Shown here one piece after another: positions 19,923 through 29,364 of a stretch of 64,000 bases of DNA. The DNA comes from Paulinella micropora (taxonomy: Eukaryota; Cercozoa; Imbricatea; Euglyphida; Paulinellidae), in NCBI GenBank assembly GCA_019918135.1, contig WBZZ01006421.1, forward strand, positions 62,001-126,000, read 5' to 3'. A program made the position numbers and the translations under genes. The number at the start of each line of letters is the position of its first letter. Position 1 is the stretch's first letter. The notes under the pieces are model-generated. The model was not told the DNA's origin. It did no database searches and worked only from the letters and a program-made list of their open reading frames with translations.

Positions 19923-20086
19923 AGCTTTAAAACAACTGGCAAATCATTTTAATACGTTATTCAGCTTATTCAATATTATTTTTACTAAATAAAACACATT
20001 TTCAATGTCTGAATCAAAAAGTGCAAAATCACCTGTAGGACAATTTCGGAAAAATTGATACCCCACATTTGGCCGAATCACTTGTT
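19923..20086 (-). repeat. Right terminal inverted repeat of the transposon
   Basis: It is the reverse complement of 9480-9644. Between the end of the transposase-like gene (19660) and this repeat there is only AT-rich sequence with a C-run at 19687-19698. Confidence 0.93.
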
Positions 20087-20090
20087 ATAT

Positions 20091-22083
20091 CTGTGACGCC
20101 ATCCGCTTCTGTGACACCGTCCGCGTCGCCCGACGTCAACGAGTGCGCCCTGGGCGACAACGGCGGCTGCACCGCCAACGGCGTCTGCACCAACACGTAC
20201 GGCTCCTTCTACTGCACGTGCAACTCGGGCTACTTAAACCAAACGCAACTGACGTCGCCCGGCGGCCTGATTGGCTGGACCGTCAGCGTCACCGGCGGCA
20301 GCGCGAGCGACGCCACGGACGGCAACAACCTCACTTCGTGGGTTAGTAGCGGTTCGAGCTATTCATTTTATAAAACAGGCGGCGTCTGCTCCAATACAGC
20401 TGGCGCTGGGCCAGTGACAAATACAATATTCGGGGCTTATGTACAGATAACCAAGTCCGACAACGTTCCCGCAAGGTTGTGGTCGGTTGGGGCCGTCTCT
20501 TTCCTGCGCACGCTTGCTAACGGCGTTAGCTCTTGCACGTCTGTAAAGGGGTGTCCGGAGATTTCGGCTGTTGAAACCTTGCAGGTCTATGGGTCGAACA
20601 ACCCCGCCAGCAACACCGGCTGGACTCTGCTGGCAACAGGCAGCGGTTGGTCGAGCTGGACAGCGGGGTAGCAGCAGACCGTGACCTTGGCCCCGTCGTC
20701 GGGCTACACCGCATATCGCTTCATGGTTATAAACACTGGATCTTTTATTCTCCTGGTTCGACGTGTCCTTCAAACTCGCGCTTGGGCGACGTCAGGATCA
20801 CGGTAGAAGCGCCGGTGTGTGTCCCCGCGTCCCCGACGCCGTCCGTGACGCTCTCCGCTACGGTATCTGTGACGCCGTCGGTGACGCCGTCCACCACGGT
20901 ATCTGTGACGCCGTCCGCTACGATCTCTGTGACGCGGTCCGTGACGCCATCACGGACGGCGTCGCCCGACGTCAACGAGTGCGCCCTCGCCAACAACGGC
21001 GGCTGAACCACCAACGGCGGCTGCACCACCAACGGCGTCTGCACCAACACGTACGGCTCCTTCTACTGCACGTGCAACTCGGGCTACTTAAACCAAACGC
21101 AGCTCATGTCGCCCGGCGGCCTGTTGGGCTGGACAGTCACCGTCAGCAGCGCAAGCGTCGGCAGCGCCAGCGACGCCACTGACGGCAACTACCTCACGCT
21201 CTGGGACTCTGTTTCCTCTGTTACTTCGTACTACACTATATATAACAAGGTAGGCTCCGTTTGCTCAGGTCCCTACTCTGGCACAACCACGACGCTAACC
21301 TATGGAGGAGATTACGTGCAAATAACCAAGTCGGACGGGGCTCTCGCGGCCTTGTGGTCGGTCGGGGTCGTTGCTGGCCAGCGCACGATTGCTTACGGTG
21401 CCCGCGCCTGCAATATCGCAACTGGCTGCACGGAGGTTTGGGCCGTGGACACGTTACACGTCCTCGGCTCGACCGACCGTGGCAGCAACTGGGCCTTGCT
21501 GGCCACGGGCGGCAGCTGGACGGACTGGACCGCCGGGCAGGAACGCGCAATTAGCCTGACCTCGACGTCTGGCTACAACGCGTACCGCTTCGTCGTCGGA
21601 CAAAGCTGGGCTTCTGTCACGGGTACCCCCACAACGTGTGTTGCCTCGGCGGGCCTGGGCGACCTCAGGCTTACGCTGACCGCGCCGGTGTGCATCCCAG
21701 TCTCGCCGACGCCTACTATGTCCATGACGCCCACGATATCTGTGACGCCCTCCATAACGCCCACGCCGACGAGGTCCCCCAGCATCTCGACCACAGCGAC
21801 GCCGGCTGTCGCAGTGATAGTCGTTGCTATCGGGGCCTCATCCACAAATTCAAAGACTGACGGCCCTCACGCCGGTCTCTATATCGCCTCGTGCCCTACT
21901 ACTGTCAACAGAAATCACTGGAACCAGGGAGTGTCTGGTACTTACACTGACCAGTTCGCGATTACCTTTACTACCAATGCCTCGCCGCCTTACTCAAGCA
22001 CCATCACAGCTAGACGTACGGACAGTACTGGGGGTTGGGGATTGTATCTGCAGTTTAATGTGTGCACGGGGTTTTGGGCGTAG
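20091..22083 (+). CDS. Mosaic surface protein, copy 2, 3' part (broken, a few breaks)
   Basis: The frame resumes inside the Ser/Thr repeat word that was interrupted at 9479. It continues with an EGF-like module (DVNECALGDNGGCTANGVC, CTCNSGYLNQTQ), a discoidin-like module, a Val-Ser-Thr-Pro array, a second EGF-like module with duplicated Asn-Gly-Gly-Cys units, and a second discoidin-like module (GDLRLTLTAPVC). A Ser/Thr linker (ISVTPSITPTPTRS) follows, then a C-terminal domain with TVNRNHWNQGVSG and TDSTGGWGLYLQFNVC before the terminator. The two EGF-discoidin cassettes are about 75% alike at protein level, showing internal module duplication. No membrane anchor is apparent. A few breaks interrupt the modules while the motifs remain sharp. 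Confidence 0.68.
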
Positions 22084-22279
22084 TAAAAGAAGTAGAGTAG
22101 CGCCTGCAAGCTCGCGCGCCGCTTGCGTGTCACAGCTGTGTACGCTGTGGCTTATAGAATAGCTGGGGCAGCTCCGACTGGTACTTATTAAAAACTTTAG
22201 CTTTCACTTAGATTTAATACCGAAAGGGTGAAGGAAAAAAAGGGGCGGGGGGGGGGCCAGAATCGTACTACACCCCGCT
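22084..22279. other. Short convergent gap
   Basis: It lies between the plus-strand surface gene and the minus-strand remnants. It holds A-rich, G-run and C-run sequence. No gene is seen. Confidence 0.6.
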
Positions 22280-23130
22280 CCCCCCCCCCGCCCCCGCTCT
22301 CCCCCACTAAAATCAGGCCGCCAGGCACTCGGCGCGAGTTAGCTTCGTGCACCAAGTGTAGGCGTTTCGAGGCCACTGGGCGGCAGGCCGCGGGCAGCTG
22401 CGCCGTAGAAGAGACGAATCCCGCACCAGCTCCTGGCAGCCGGCCCAGGTGCGAGGGGAGGCCCACGCGCTGAGGGTCTGGTTAAAAAGAACAGGCCCCC
22501 CCCCCACTCAGCCTGTTGGCGGAGCTCGTCGTCGCGGCCGCGACGACGTCCCAGGTACTGAGCGTCTGGTTAAACCTGCGGGCGCCGTAGAACATGCGGC
22601 TCAGGTCCGTGAGCCCGCGCACGGGGCCAGGCGTACGGGGGCTGGTTGAACTGAACATCATTGAGACGCCGCCGGGGGGAAAAGGCACGCGCCGATGTCA
22701 CCCCCCCCCCCCCGTCAGCTTGCGCGCGCCGTAGAAGAGGAAGCTGGCTTGCCATAGGCGGGGGTCCAGGCGCTCCAGCAGCGCGCGTGCCGGTCACGGG
22801 AAATTCCAGGTCGCGCAGTGTTGAGGCCGAGACGAACCTCGGGCAGAAAGAGCTCGTTGGAAAGAAAGCGTCTTGGTCTGGGTGGTGGCGAGCGTCACGT
22901 TGCCCGAGGACAGCAAGCGCACCGGGATGAGGTCGGCCTGCACGGCCTTGTTGGGGCGATCGCGATGAGCCCGTCGAGCCGCCCGTCGATCTTCGGTTCA
23001 AACCGTGCCCAGCGGGGGATGGTGTCCAGGCAGATTAGGCCACCAGGGATAAAGTCCTGCTGCTGGATGCCGGTGCCCCCCAGTCGGCCCTGAGGTCCTG
23101 CAGGTCCGGAGATTCTCAGGGGTCATGAGC
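22280..23130 (-). pseudogene. Wreck of a BspA/DUF285-type surface gene
   Basis: Minus-strand fragments in several frames repeat recognisable DUF285 phrases: LSRMFYGARRFNQTLSTWDV near 22570-22640, FNQTLSAWASPRTWAGCQEL near 22440-22490, and PVTGTRA near 22790. They parallel the C-terminal half of the neighbouring minus-strand gene at 23354-25411, which has SFNQNLSSW and TYAGCQALL at the same relative place. It is interrupted by G and C homopolymers and clearly degenerate, with many breaks. It is best read as an old duplicate of its neighbour. Confidence 0.65.
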
Positions 23131-23353
23131 CCCGAGCCAGAAACGTAGCCCGTGCGTTGGAACTTTCCCCCGCTACCAGTTTTTCCTTTGGGGCGCGAGG
23201 CTCAAGATTTTTTCTTTTAATTAACATTCCTTTTTTTTTCTTTCTTTTTCTCTCTCTCTCTCTCTCTTCTTTTTCCCTCCCCCCCCCTTTCGCTACCCCC
23301 TTCCTTTTGTTGTCCCTCGAGCTCTGCTTTTTGTATCCGTTGGGGCGCGACCC
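23131..23353. other. Pyrimidine-rich spacer
   Basis: It contains a T-run, a (CT)n tract near 23252-23270 and C-runs. No gene is seen. Confidence 0.6.
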
Positions 23354-25411
23354 TCAAGGGGCTGTCAAGCACTCGGCTTGGCTGAGCGTCGTGCCCCAGT
23401 TAAAACTGCTCTCGGCCCACTGGTGGCATGCGGCGGGCAGATGCCAGTACGCAATGTAGGAACCAGTCAGTAGTGCTTGGCAGCCGGCATAAGTGTCTGG
23501 CTTTGCCCAGCTACTAAGATTTTGGTTAAAAGAACACGCTCCCCGGAACATCCAGACGAAAGACGAATCTGTGACTTTGGAAACATCCCATGTATCCAAC
23601 TGCTGATTGAATGCTCGGGCGTCGGTGAAGACATGGTGGGTTTCAGTCGGGGCCACGTTCCAGGCAGTAAGTGGCTGATTGAATTTGCGCGCTCCTGCAA
23701 AAGTGTATACCATCGTTGAGGCGACAGTGACAGGCCAAGCGCTAATATCTTCGTTGAACTCGTATGCATTGTAGAACATAGAGTCGACTGAGCTTAAGGG
23801 CTGGCGCCAGTCGCGCAGGCTTCCCTGCAGAACACTGGCCCCCAGAAACAAGAAGTTGCCGGCAGTAAGGCGTTCCAGCGCGCGCGTGCCATTCACGGGC
23901 GCCAAGTACTGGAGCTCCGATAAAGCAGGATTATAATACCGATCATAATCAGTTGTTGTCGGACAGGGTGTTCGAACCATCATTGTACAGAGTGACGTTG
24001 CCCCAGCCCTGCACTGAGATGAGGCGAAAGAAATCATTGTAGTTGCTATTAAAACTTGCGAGCCCGTCGAGGCGGCCGTCGATAACCATATCGTACGTAC
24101 CGAGCGCTAATTGGGTTCATGATACACAGATAGGATTTGTGTCCAGCTGCTGGCACGTAATCCAGCCATTACCATCACCCCAATCCACCCTGATTGTATG
24201 ATCTTCTGCCGGCTTGTACGTTATTAAATTCATGTAGTGATTCCAGACTCTGTACCTGGCCCGGAAGCAATGGCCGCAACACCCGATCAAGGGCCTCGGG
24301 CACAATTGTCCGCAGCCTGCGCCTGCAAGCATACTGCTGCAAGACCTTTCGCCGCTCGGCAGCGTGGGGAGCGTCCAGCTAGCTATCCCCGTCCCGGCGA
24401 AGCTACTTGCACCTTGAAACATATTTTCGACGCTGGCTAGGCTCTGCGGGTGCCACCCCGAGAGGTCCGCGTTGAAGGACGTCGCACCGCTGAATATGTT
24501 GGTAGCGTCCTGCAACGACCGTACGTCCCATGTAGCAACCGAACTGAGGTTCCCGCTGTTACCCGCAAAGGCGTGCGACGCGTTTACGACTGACGACGTG
24601 TTCCACTTGCCAAGCCCTACCAACAACAGAGCCGGGGCCCCCTTTGCAAGAGCATAGAGATTGATGACAGCTGACGTATCCAGTGCGCCCACGTCTAAAG
24701 TCGCGGCGCCCAGCAATTGTAGGCCGTTTAGCAAGTTTTCTAGGGATTGCAAGCCCGGCGACGGCGGCAGCGGTGGTGGGGCGGACGTAAGCGTCGATCC
24801 GGCAAAGTGGTAGCCCGAAGTCGTGTGCAAGCGAACAGAGCCCCAGCTCTGTATCGAGGTCAGCACGGGCACTTGGCTAGCTGTTTGTCTGTTGCCCCCT
24901 CCGCACGCGCAGCAGGCATCAGTAGCAATCATCCCTTCCCTGGCATAGCCAGCGGCCCAAGGACAGTTTTCATAGAGTTGATACCAGGCGCAGGTGTAAA
25001 CTGGTCCATCGCTGTCGTACCAGGGCACCCCGCTCGCAAGGGTTTTGTCCGTACAACCTCCAGACAAGGGCACGGGAGAATCGCGCGTAGTGAAGCCGAC
25101 AATCTTTGCGCCCGTTAGCGTAACCGTGTAGTTTCCGGCCGTCGTGTACGCATGGCTGCACGGCACGGCGTTGTTGCACGTGTCCGCCGCCGCACCGTCC
25201 CCCAGTTGACCGTGTAGGGGAAGATGCCGGCCAAGCGCCGGCGCGCGGCCGCATTCGCGTCGGGCAAGAACGGCAGCTCGTACGTCGATCCGTCCACCCC
25301 CGAGTTCACTACAAAAACCGCGCCACTAGAGGGCACGGGAACTGGGTAGGGACACAGGGCGCCTGCGAGGGCAAGGGCCACGACGAGCCAGGGCGCCAGC
25401 GGCACGCGCAT
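23354..25411 (-). CDS. Secreted BspA/DUF285-type surface protein, gene 3 (broken, about two or three breaks)
   Basis: It starts at the ATG at 25411 with a signal peptide (MRVPLAPWLVVALALAGALC), then a PKD-like start (FPYTVNWG). A Cys-rich stretch (WYQLYENCPWAAGYAREGMI) follows, and then leucine-type DUF285 repeats. Examples are WNTSSVVNASHAFAGNSGNL, WDVRSLQDATNIFSGATSFN, WNVAPTETHHVFTDARAFNQ and WDVSKVTDSSFVWMFRGACS. The last block ends at a TGA at 23354. Unlike genes 1, 2 and 4 it has no Ser/Thr-EGF tail. A second PKD-like segment (VDWGDGNGW) lies near 24150. The likely role is cell-surface or coat adhesion. Its promoter would fall in the palindrome-rich region at 25.8-27.1 kb. Confidence 0.65.
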
Positions 25412-25818
25412 TGTTTCTGTGTATGCTAGAGTGGTGTAAGAAAAGGGAGAGGTTGCGTTTTCTTTGTTTTTTTTAAAAGACCAGTAAATGCTTGACACCA
25501 AAAAAGAAAGAATGTTCACTTTTTAATACTAATTCTAGTTAGGTGCTGCCCAGATTTTAAATGCTTTTCAAACAAAGGGAGGGGTGAGGGGAAAGAGAGG
25601 CGAGTGCCAAGAACAAAAGAAAAACAAGAGCATGAAACAAAAAGGGTGAAGAGGGAGGGAAGGAGGAAGACACCAAGAAAGCCCGGGACAAAAAGAGTGT
25701 GAGAGGGTGGGGGGGGGGGGGGGTGTGCGCGACTGCACTCTCTCTCTTTCGTTCCGCTCTCCCCCTCCTCCTCGCGTGCACCCCCCCCCTCCCTTTCCCT
25801 TTTTTAAAACAAAAGTTT
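25412..25818. other. Upstream spacer of surface gene 3
   Basis: It holds T- and A-rich sequence, then G-rich and C/T-rich blocks with a 17-base G tract near 25709-25725. No gene is seen. Confidence 0.6.
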
Positions 25819-27057
25819 AGCGCGAAAGTTTGCCGGACTGTACGGCGAATTGAGAGGTTTCGCGAAAGTTTACCTGAACTTACGGCAAAAGTACTCTTGT
25901 CGCGAAGTTGACCTGATTTCGGACAACACAAGAAATCTAGTCATTTTGGCAATTAGCTAAATCTGTGATGGCAAAAATTTTCGGGAAAGATTCGCGGGCG
26001 GGGAAAATGACAACAGAAAAAAAATTTCCCCGCCCGCGTTTGTTTCCCCAAAAATTTCCTCTAGCTACCTTCCAATTGCCGAAATGTCCTTTGCAAATTT
26101 TTTTTCCACTAGTTTCGAATTTCCGGTGAATTTCGCGACAAGTGCCACCAGTGCCGGAGTTTACGGGTAACTGATATTGTCCGGTATTTGCGGCACACAA
26201 AAGAATTTTTTTTTCGCGAAGGACATTTCGGCAATAACTGTTTAGCGACAGAAAATTTTTGGGGAAAAAAATGCGGGCGGGGAAAAAATGTAAACATCAG
26301 AAATTCCCCTCCCGCGTTTGTTTCCCCAAAATTTTTCTCTAGCTAAACAGTTATTGCCGAAATGTCCTTTGCAAAAAATTTTCTTTTCACTAGTTTCGAA
26401 TTTCAGGTGAATTTCGCGACAAGTGCCACCAGTGCCGGAGTTTACGGGTAACTGATATCGTCCGGTATTTGCGGCACACAAAAGAATTTTTTTTTCGCGA
26501 GGAACATTTCGGCAATAACTGTTTAGCGACAGAAAAATTTTCGGGAAAAAAATGCGGGCGGGGAATTTCTGATGTTTACATTTTTTTCCCCGCCCGCATT
26601 TTTTCCCCAAAAATTTTCTCTAGCTAAACAGTTATTGCCGAAATGTCCTTTGCAATTTTTTTTTCACTAGTTTCGAATTTCCGGTGAATTTCGCGACAAG
26701 TGCCACCAGTGCCGGAGTTTACGGGTAACTGATATTGTCCGGTATTTGCGGCACACAAAAGAATTTTTTTTTCGCGAAGGACATTTCGGCAATTGGAAGG
26801 TAGCTAGAGAAAATTTCTGGGGAAAAAAATGCGGGCGGGGAAAAAAATGTAAACATCAGAAATTCCCCTCCCGCGTTTGTTTCCCCAAAAATTTTCTCTA
26901 GCTAAACAGTTATTGCCGAAATGTCCTTTGCTTCCAAAAAAAAAAGAAATTCAGTCGCTGACCGAGTTTTGTGGGGAAGGAAAGTTTCGCGCGAAAGTTT
27001 GCCGAAATCTGCGGCAAAATGACAGATCTCACGAAAGTTTGCCGAAATGTACGGCTT
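25819..27057. repeat. Palindrome and iteron region, possible replication origin
   Basis: Three direct motifs CGCGAA(A)GTT start at 25821, 25861 and 25901, exactly 40 bp apart. Two more (CGCGAAAGTTT and CACGAAAGTTT) start at 26990 and 27030, also 40 bp apart. Between them lie about three copies of a 280-bp unit. The core word TTGCCGAAATGT is shared by iterons and units and occurs in both orientations at least seven times (near 26076, 26230, 26353, 26510, 26633, 26787 and 26911). AT-rich stretches separate GC-rich arms. It lies between divergent genes and has no plausible coding. It resembles replication origins with initiator-binding sites; a transposon array is the alternative. Confidence 0.6.
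26058..26811. repeat. 280-bp nested inverted-repeat units, ~3 copies
   Basis: Each unit has a 170-bp piece bounded by TTGCCGAAATGTCCTTTGC and its complement GCGAAGGACATTTCGGCAA. The interior contains TTTCGAATTTC, GACAAGTGCCACCAGTGCCG and GTCCGGTATTTGCGGCACAC. The next piece is bounded by TAACTGTTTAGC and GCTAAACAGTTA with GCGGGCGGGG/CCCCGCCCGC arms. The outer ends CTCTAGCTACCTTCCAATTG and CAATTGGAAGGTAGCTAGAG make the whole block a larger inverted repeat. Copies begin near 26076, 26353 and 26633. Confidence 0.88.
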
Positions 27058-27518
27058 TTTTTTGCCTGCTTTGGCCGAAAAGTCAGCTATTTTTTAATTT
27101 AATTTACAATTCTTCCTCTTCTGCTTCGGCAGAGGGGGGAGAGAGTGGAGGGGGAGAGGGTTAAAAAACCTGCGCTAAACTCTGGGGCGACAGCCCTTCC
27201 GCGCCCACAAAAACGCGTGCATGCGGCCCGTCCTCGTACCCCGCTGATGAAAAGCCGGTCGCCGCCAGTGCGGGAGTGTTCCGGAGCCCGGAGGTCGTGT
27301 CCCGGCAGACCTAAACCAGGCGGCCCTCGGGGCATCACCCCCCGTCAGTCGCTCCACAAACACCAAGCCCTGGCAGCACTCCACGGCTAGTGGTTGGGTT
27401 CCCGGGGCTTGGCTTTTGCCGACCCCACTGCGTCACAAATAAAACCTGTCCCCCCGCCCCTCCTACCTCAATCTGAAGAACTAAAAAAAAGAGCGTCTCG
27501 CAGGCTCTGGCACACAAA
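27058..27518. other. Spacer with no convincing gene
   Basis: It has short overlapping frames on both strands, none with a recognisable motif. It is G-rich around 27130-27165. I see no supported gene. Confidence 0.5.
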
Positions 27519-27704
27519 ATGGTTTTAATTCTCGGACTTTCTTTGTTTTTTCTTGTTCTTGTTTGTTTCGGTTGCCGAAATTTTTCTCAGCGCAGCACTT
27601 CTGCGCCAGTTGCCTGCGTTCGCGCAAGCAACGGCAAGCCCATGTCCGCAGGCGCCCGGGCAGCCTTGCAATCTCTTCACCAGCAGGTCAGCGCGTGCAC
27701 GTAG
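27519..27704 (+). CDS. Possible small secreted protein (61 aa)
   Basis: The ATG at 27519 opens a frame with a strongly hydrophobic start (MVLILGLSLFFLVLVCFGCR), reading as a signal peptide or lipoprotein-like leader. A 40-residue polar tail with two further Cys follows. There is no homology I recognise. It lies in an otherwise non-coding spacer upstream of the FkbM-type gene, so it could be chance. Confidence 0.35.
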   Translation: MVLILGLSLFFLVLVCFGCRNFSQRSTSAPVACVRASNGKPMSAGARAALQSLHQQVSACT

Positions 27705-28420
27705 CAACCCCTTGACGTCTTGTTGCAGTTGCAGAAAAGATTGCCGCCGTTGGTACCTGCCCTTGTAGTCACCTTTTGTCAGACATGCCTCTTTTTTTGC
27801 GCACGGACGCGTTTGCTGTGGGATTTCTCTCTTGTCTGGTTGTTGGTTTTTTTTGCACCCAGCTTTTCTTCACCCTCCCTGCTACATTTCACACCTCCCC
27901 CCCCCCGCCCTGCCACAGCCTTCCCCCGCCCCCCCCCCCCTTTTGCACCAGCAACAGGTTTTGCTCCCCATCGGCCTTGAGACCTTTTCGGCGGCCCCCC
28001 CCCTGTCCCCACTTCCATGTGCGCCCTTCATTGTCGCTGATGTGGGGGGGGGGGGGGGGGCCGCGAGCTGAGTCGTTGTGAAATGCGAGCCACTTAGCCA
28101 AGGCAGCCGAAAAATAGAGAGAAATGGACATCCGCGAAAACAATCGTACCGCCGGCTGCCGACAAGCGCTGTCCAGCCTGCAGCACTCTAAGCAGCAGGC
28201 ATTAGGAGATAGAGAGATAGAAGGGGAGGGGCGTGCGCGGGCGCACACCCAAAGGTAACCAGGGGCGTTGCTGAGGGCGGGGAGAGGGGGCAGGGGGGGG
28301 GGGGGTGGCGGAAGGAGGGTGCTGCAGCGTGCCCTCTCTCGTACCTGATTCACACACAGTTCGGCATCCCTACAAGATACAGACAGTTTTGTCAAGACTT
28401 GTTAGTTAGTAAGTGCCAGG
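27705..28420. other. Homopolymer-rich spacer
   Basis: It holds C-runs at about 27898-27950, a 20-base G tract near 28043-28061 and another near 28296-28307, plus scattered short frames. No supported gene is seen. The leader of the next gene ends TGCCAGG just before its ATG. Confidence 0.6.
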
Positions 28421-29146
28421 ATGTTCTTGTTCCTGACACTTAGCATGAGTTTGGCAGTCGATTGGTGGCTAGAACCGAATGAGGTGTGGTCATCCGAAGT
28501 CTGGAACTCAAGCCATATCTCTATGTCCTGCTGCAAAACCGCTGACGGAGGAGTTCCGCTAGATCTAACATTAATGGAAAGACAGGTCTTTGCGAAACCA
28601 GAGGGCTTCTTCGTTGAGGCAGGAGGCCAGGACGGCTTGCTTTTCAGTAACACGCTGGCCGCTGAGAAAAAGTTTGGTTGGAGAGGACTACTGATTGAGC
28701 CTTCCAAAGCCAAGTCCTCTGCTTGCAAAAGTCACCGCGAACCATCTTCTCTCTGTTTGCACGCCGCCCTGACCAAGTTTGGGGGTCCGCGCGAGATCGC
28801 GCTAAGCAACGATGGCTCGCCAATGGCCAAGGTAAGCGGCTCTGGCAAGATACCTGCTTACCCGCTTTCAGTAGTACTGGACAGACACAAAATCTATGAA
28901 ATAGATTTCTGGAGCTTAGACGTTGAAGGCTACGAATTGGAAGCTCTTCAAGGAGTCAACTTTACCAGGCACCGGCCCACGTGGATCTTGATAGAGGTTT
29001 CCTCGGATGGATCCCGTATTTTTGCCAAAATGGAGGCCGAGGGGTACTGCCTTCAGCCCGGCCTTAACGGTCGCAAAGATATCAGCGGCTGGGCGCATCA
29101 AACTTACCATCGTGATTACCTGTGGAAGGACTGTACAAAAACCTAA
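28421..29146 (+). CDS. FkbM-family SAM-dependent methyltransferase with signal peptide
   Basis: This 241-residue protein matches the FkbM/Methyltransf_21 fold, which O-methylates sugars or polyketides. The SAM-binding start is FFVEAGGQDGLLFSNTL (residues about 59-75), with an acidic end of strand 2 in GLLIEPSKA. The family-typical DFWSLDVEGYELEALQGVNF is near residue 165, followed by PTWILIEV. The N-terminus (MFLFLTLSMSLAVDWW) looks like a signal or anchor, so it probably acts in the secretory pathway. In this setting, methylation of glycans on the Ser/Thr-rich surface proteins is a reasonable inference. The ATG at 28421 is the first in frame, and the frame is intact to TAA. It lies between surface genes 3 and 4. 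Confidence 0.8.
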   Translation: MFLFLTLSMSLAVDWWLEPNEVWSSEVWNSSHISMSCCKTADGGVPLDLTLMERQVFAKPEGFFVEAGGQDGLLFSNTLAAEKKFGWRGLLIEPSKAKSSACKSHREPSSLCLHAALTKFGGPREIALSNDGSPMAKVSGSGKIPAYPLSVVLDRHKIYEIDFWSLDVEGYELEALQGVNFTRHRPTWILIEVSSDGSRIFAKMEAEGYCLQPGLNGRKDISGWAHQTYHRDYLWKDCTKT

Positions 29147-29364
29147 CCAAAAGATTGGCTGTGCCGCGTGGCTATTTTTTGGTGGTCTAGTGTGTTTAAT
29201 GAGACTACGAAAGAAAATATCAATCAAGAGCTTAATTCAAAATGAAAATCTTGTGATCCTCACGTTAAGCAAAGGGGCTGTAGTTGTGCCACGGCCCCAG
29301 CGCGTGCCTTTGAACACACCCGCTCTTTCCCCCCCCCCCTCTGCCAATGATTTTTTGTTGATTA
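29147..29364. other. Convergent gap
   Basis: It lies between the FkbM-type gene and the 3' end of surface gene 4. It contains a C-run at 29330-29338. No gene is seen. Confidence 0.6.

Larger units (their letters stand above)
9480..20086. mobile_element. 10.6-kb DNA transposon with ~165-bp terminal inverted repeats
   Basis: The left end (AACAAGTGATTCGGCC...) is repeated as the reverse complement at the right end (...GGCCGAATCACTTGTT), nearly identical over about 165 bp. It interrupts a Ser/Thr repeat array. Flanks read GACG-ATAT before and ATAT-CTGTG after, while uninterrupted repeats of the same array read GACGATATCTGTG. This gives a 4-bp duplication ATAT, or equally a 2-bp TA duplication if the ends are TAACAAG...CTTGTTA. 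The interior is AT-rich compared with its GC-rich surroundings. It carries two divergent gene sets: Lys/Glu-rich, multi-exon on the left (minus), and SET domain plus transposase-like on the right (plus). The near-identity of the ends suggests recent movement. Superfamily is uncertain. Confidence 0.92.

Noticed and set aside
9480-20086. Polinton/Maverick or LTR element
   Set aside because: No integrase, polymerase B, capsid or reverse-transcriptase motif is seen inside. The ends are inverted, not direct, and the apparent target duplication is 2-4 bp.
9480-20086. piggyBac-herpesvirus fusion (Teratorn type), given the herpes-like genes elsewhere
   Set aside because: The target site is not TTAA, and the herpes-like replication genes lie more than 28 kb outside the element.
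25819-27057. Simple MITE array
   Set aside because: Not fully excluded, but the exact 40-bp iteron spacing on both flanks and the shared core word inside and outside the units are not expected from MITE copies alone.
27145-27390. Small genes on either strand in the spacer before 27519
   Set aside because: Three overlapping frames of similar length with Arg/Pro/Gly bias and no motif; typical of GC-rich noise.
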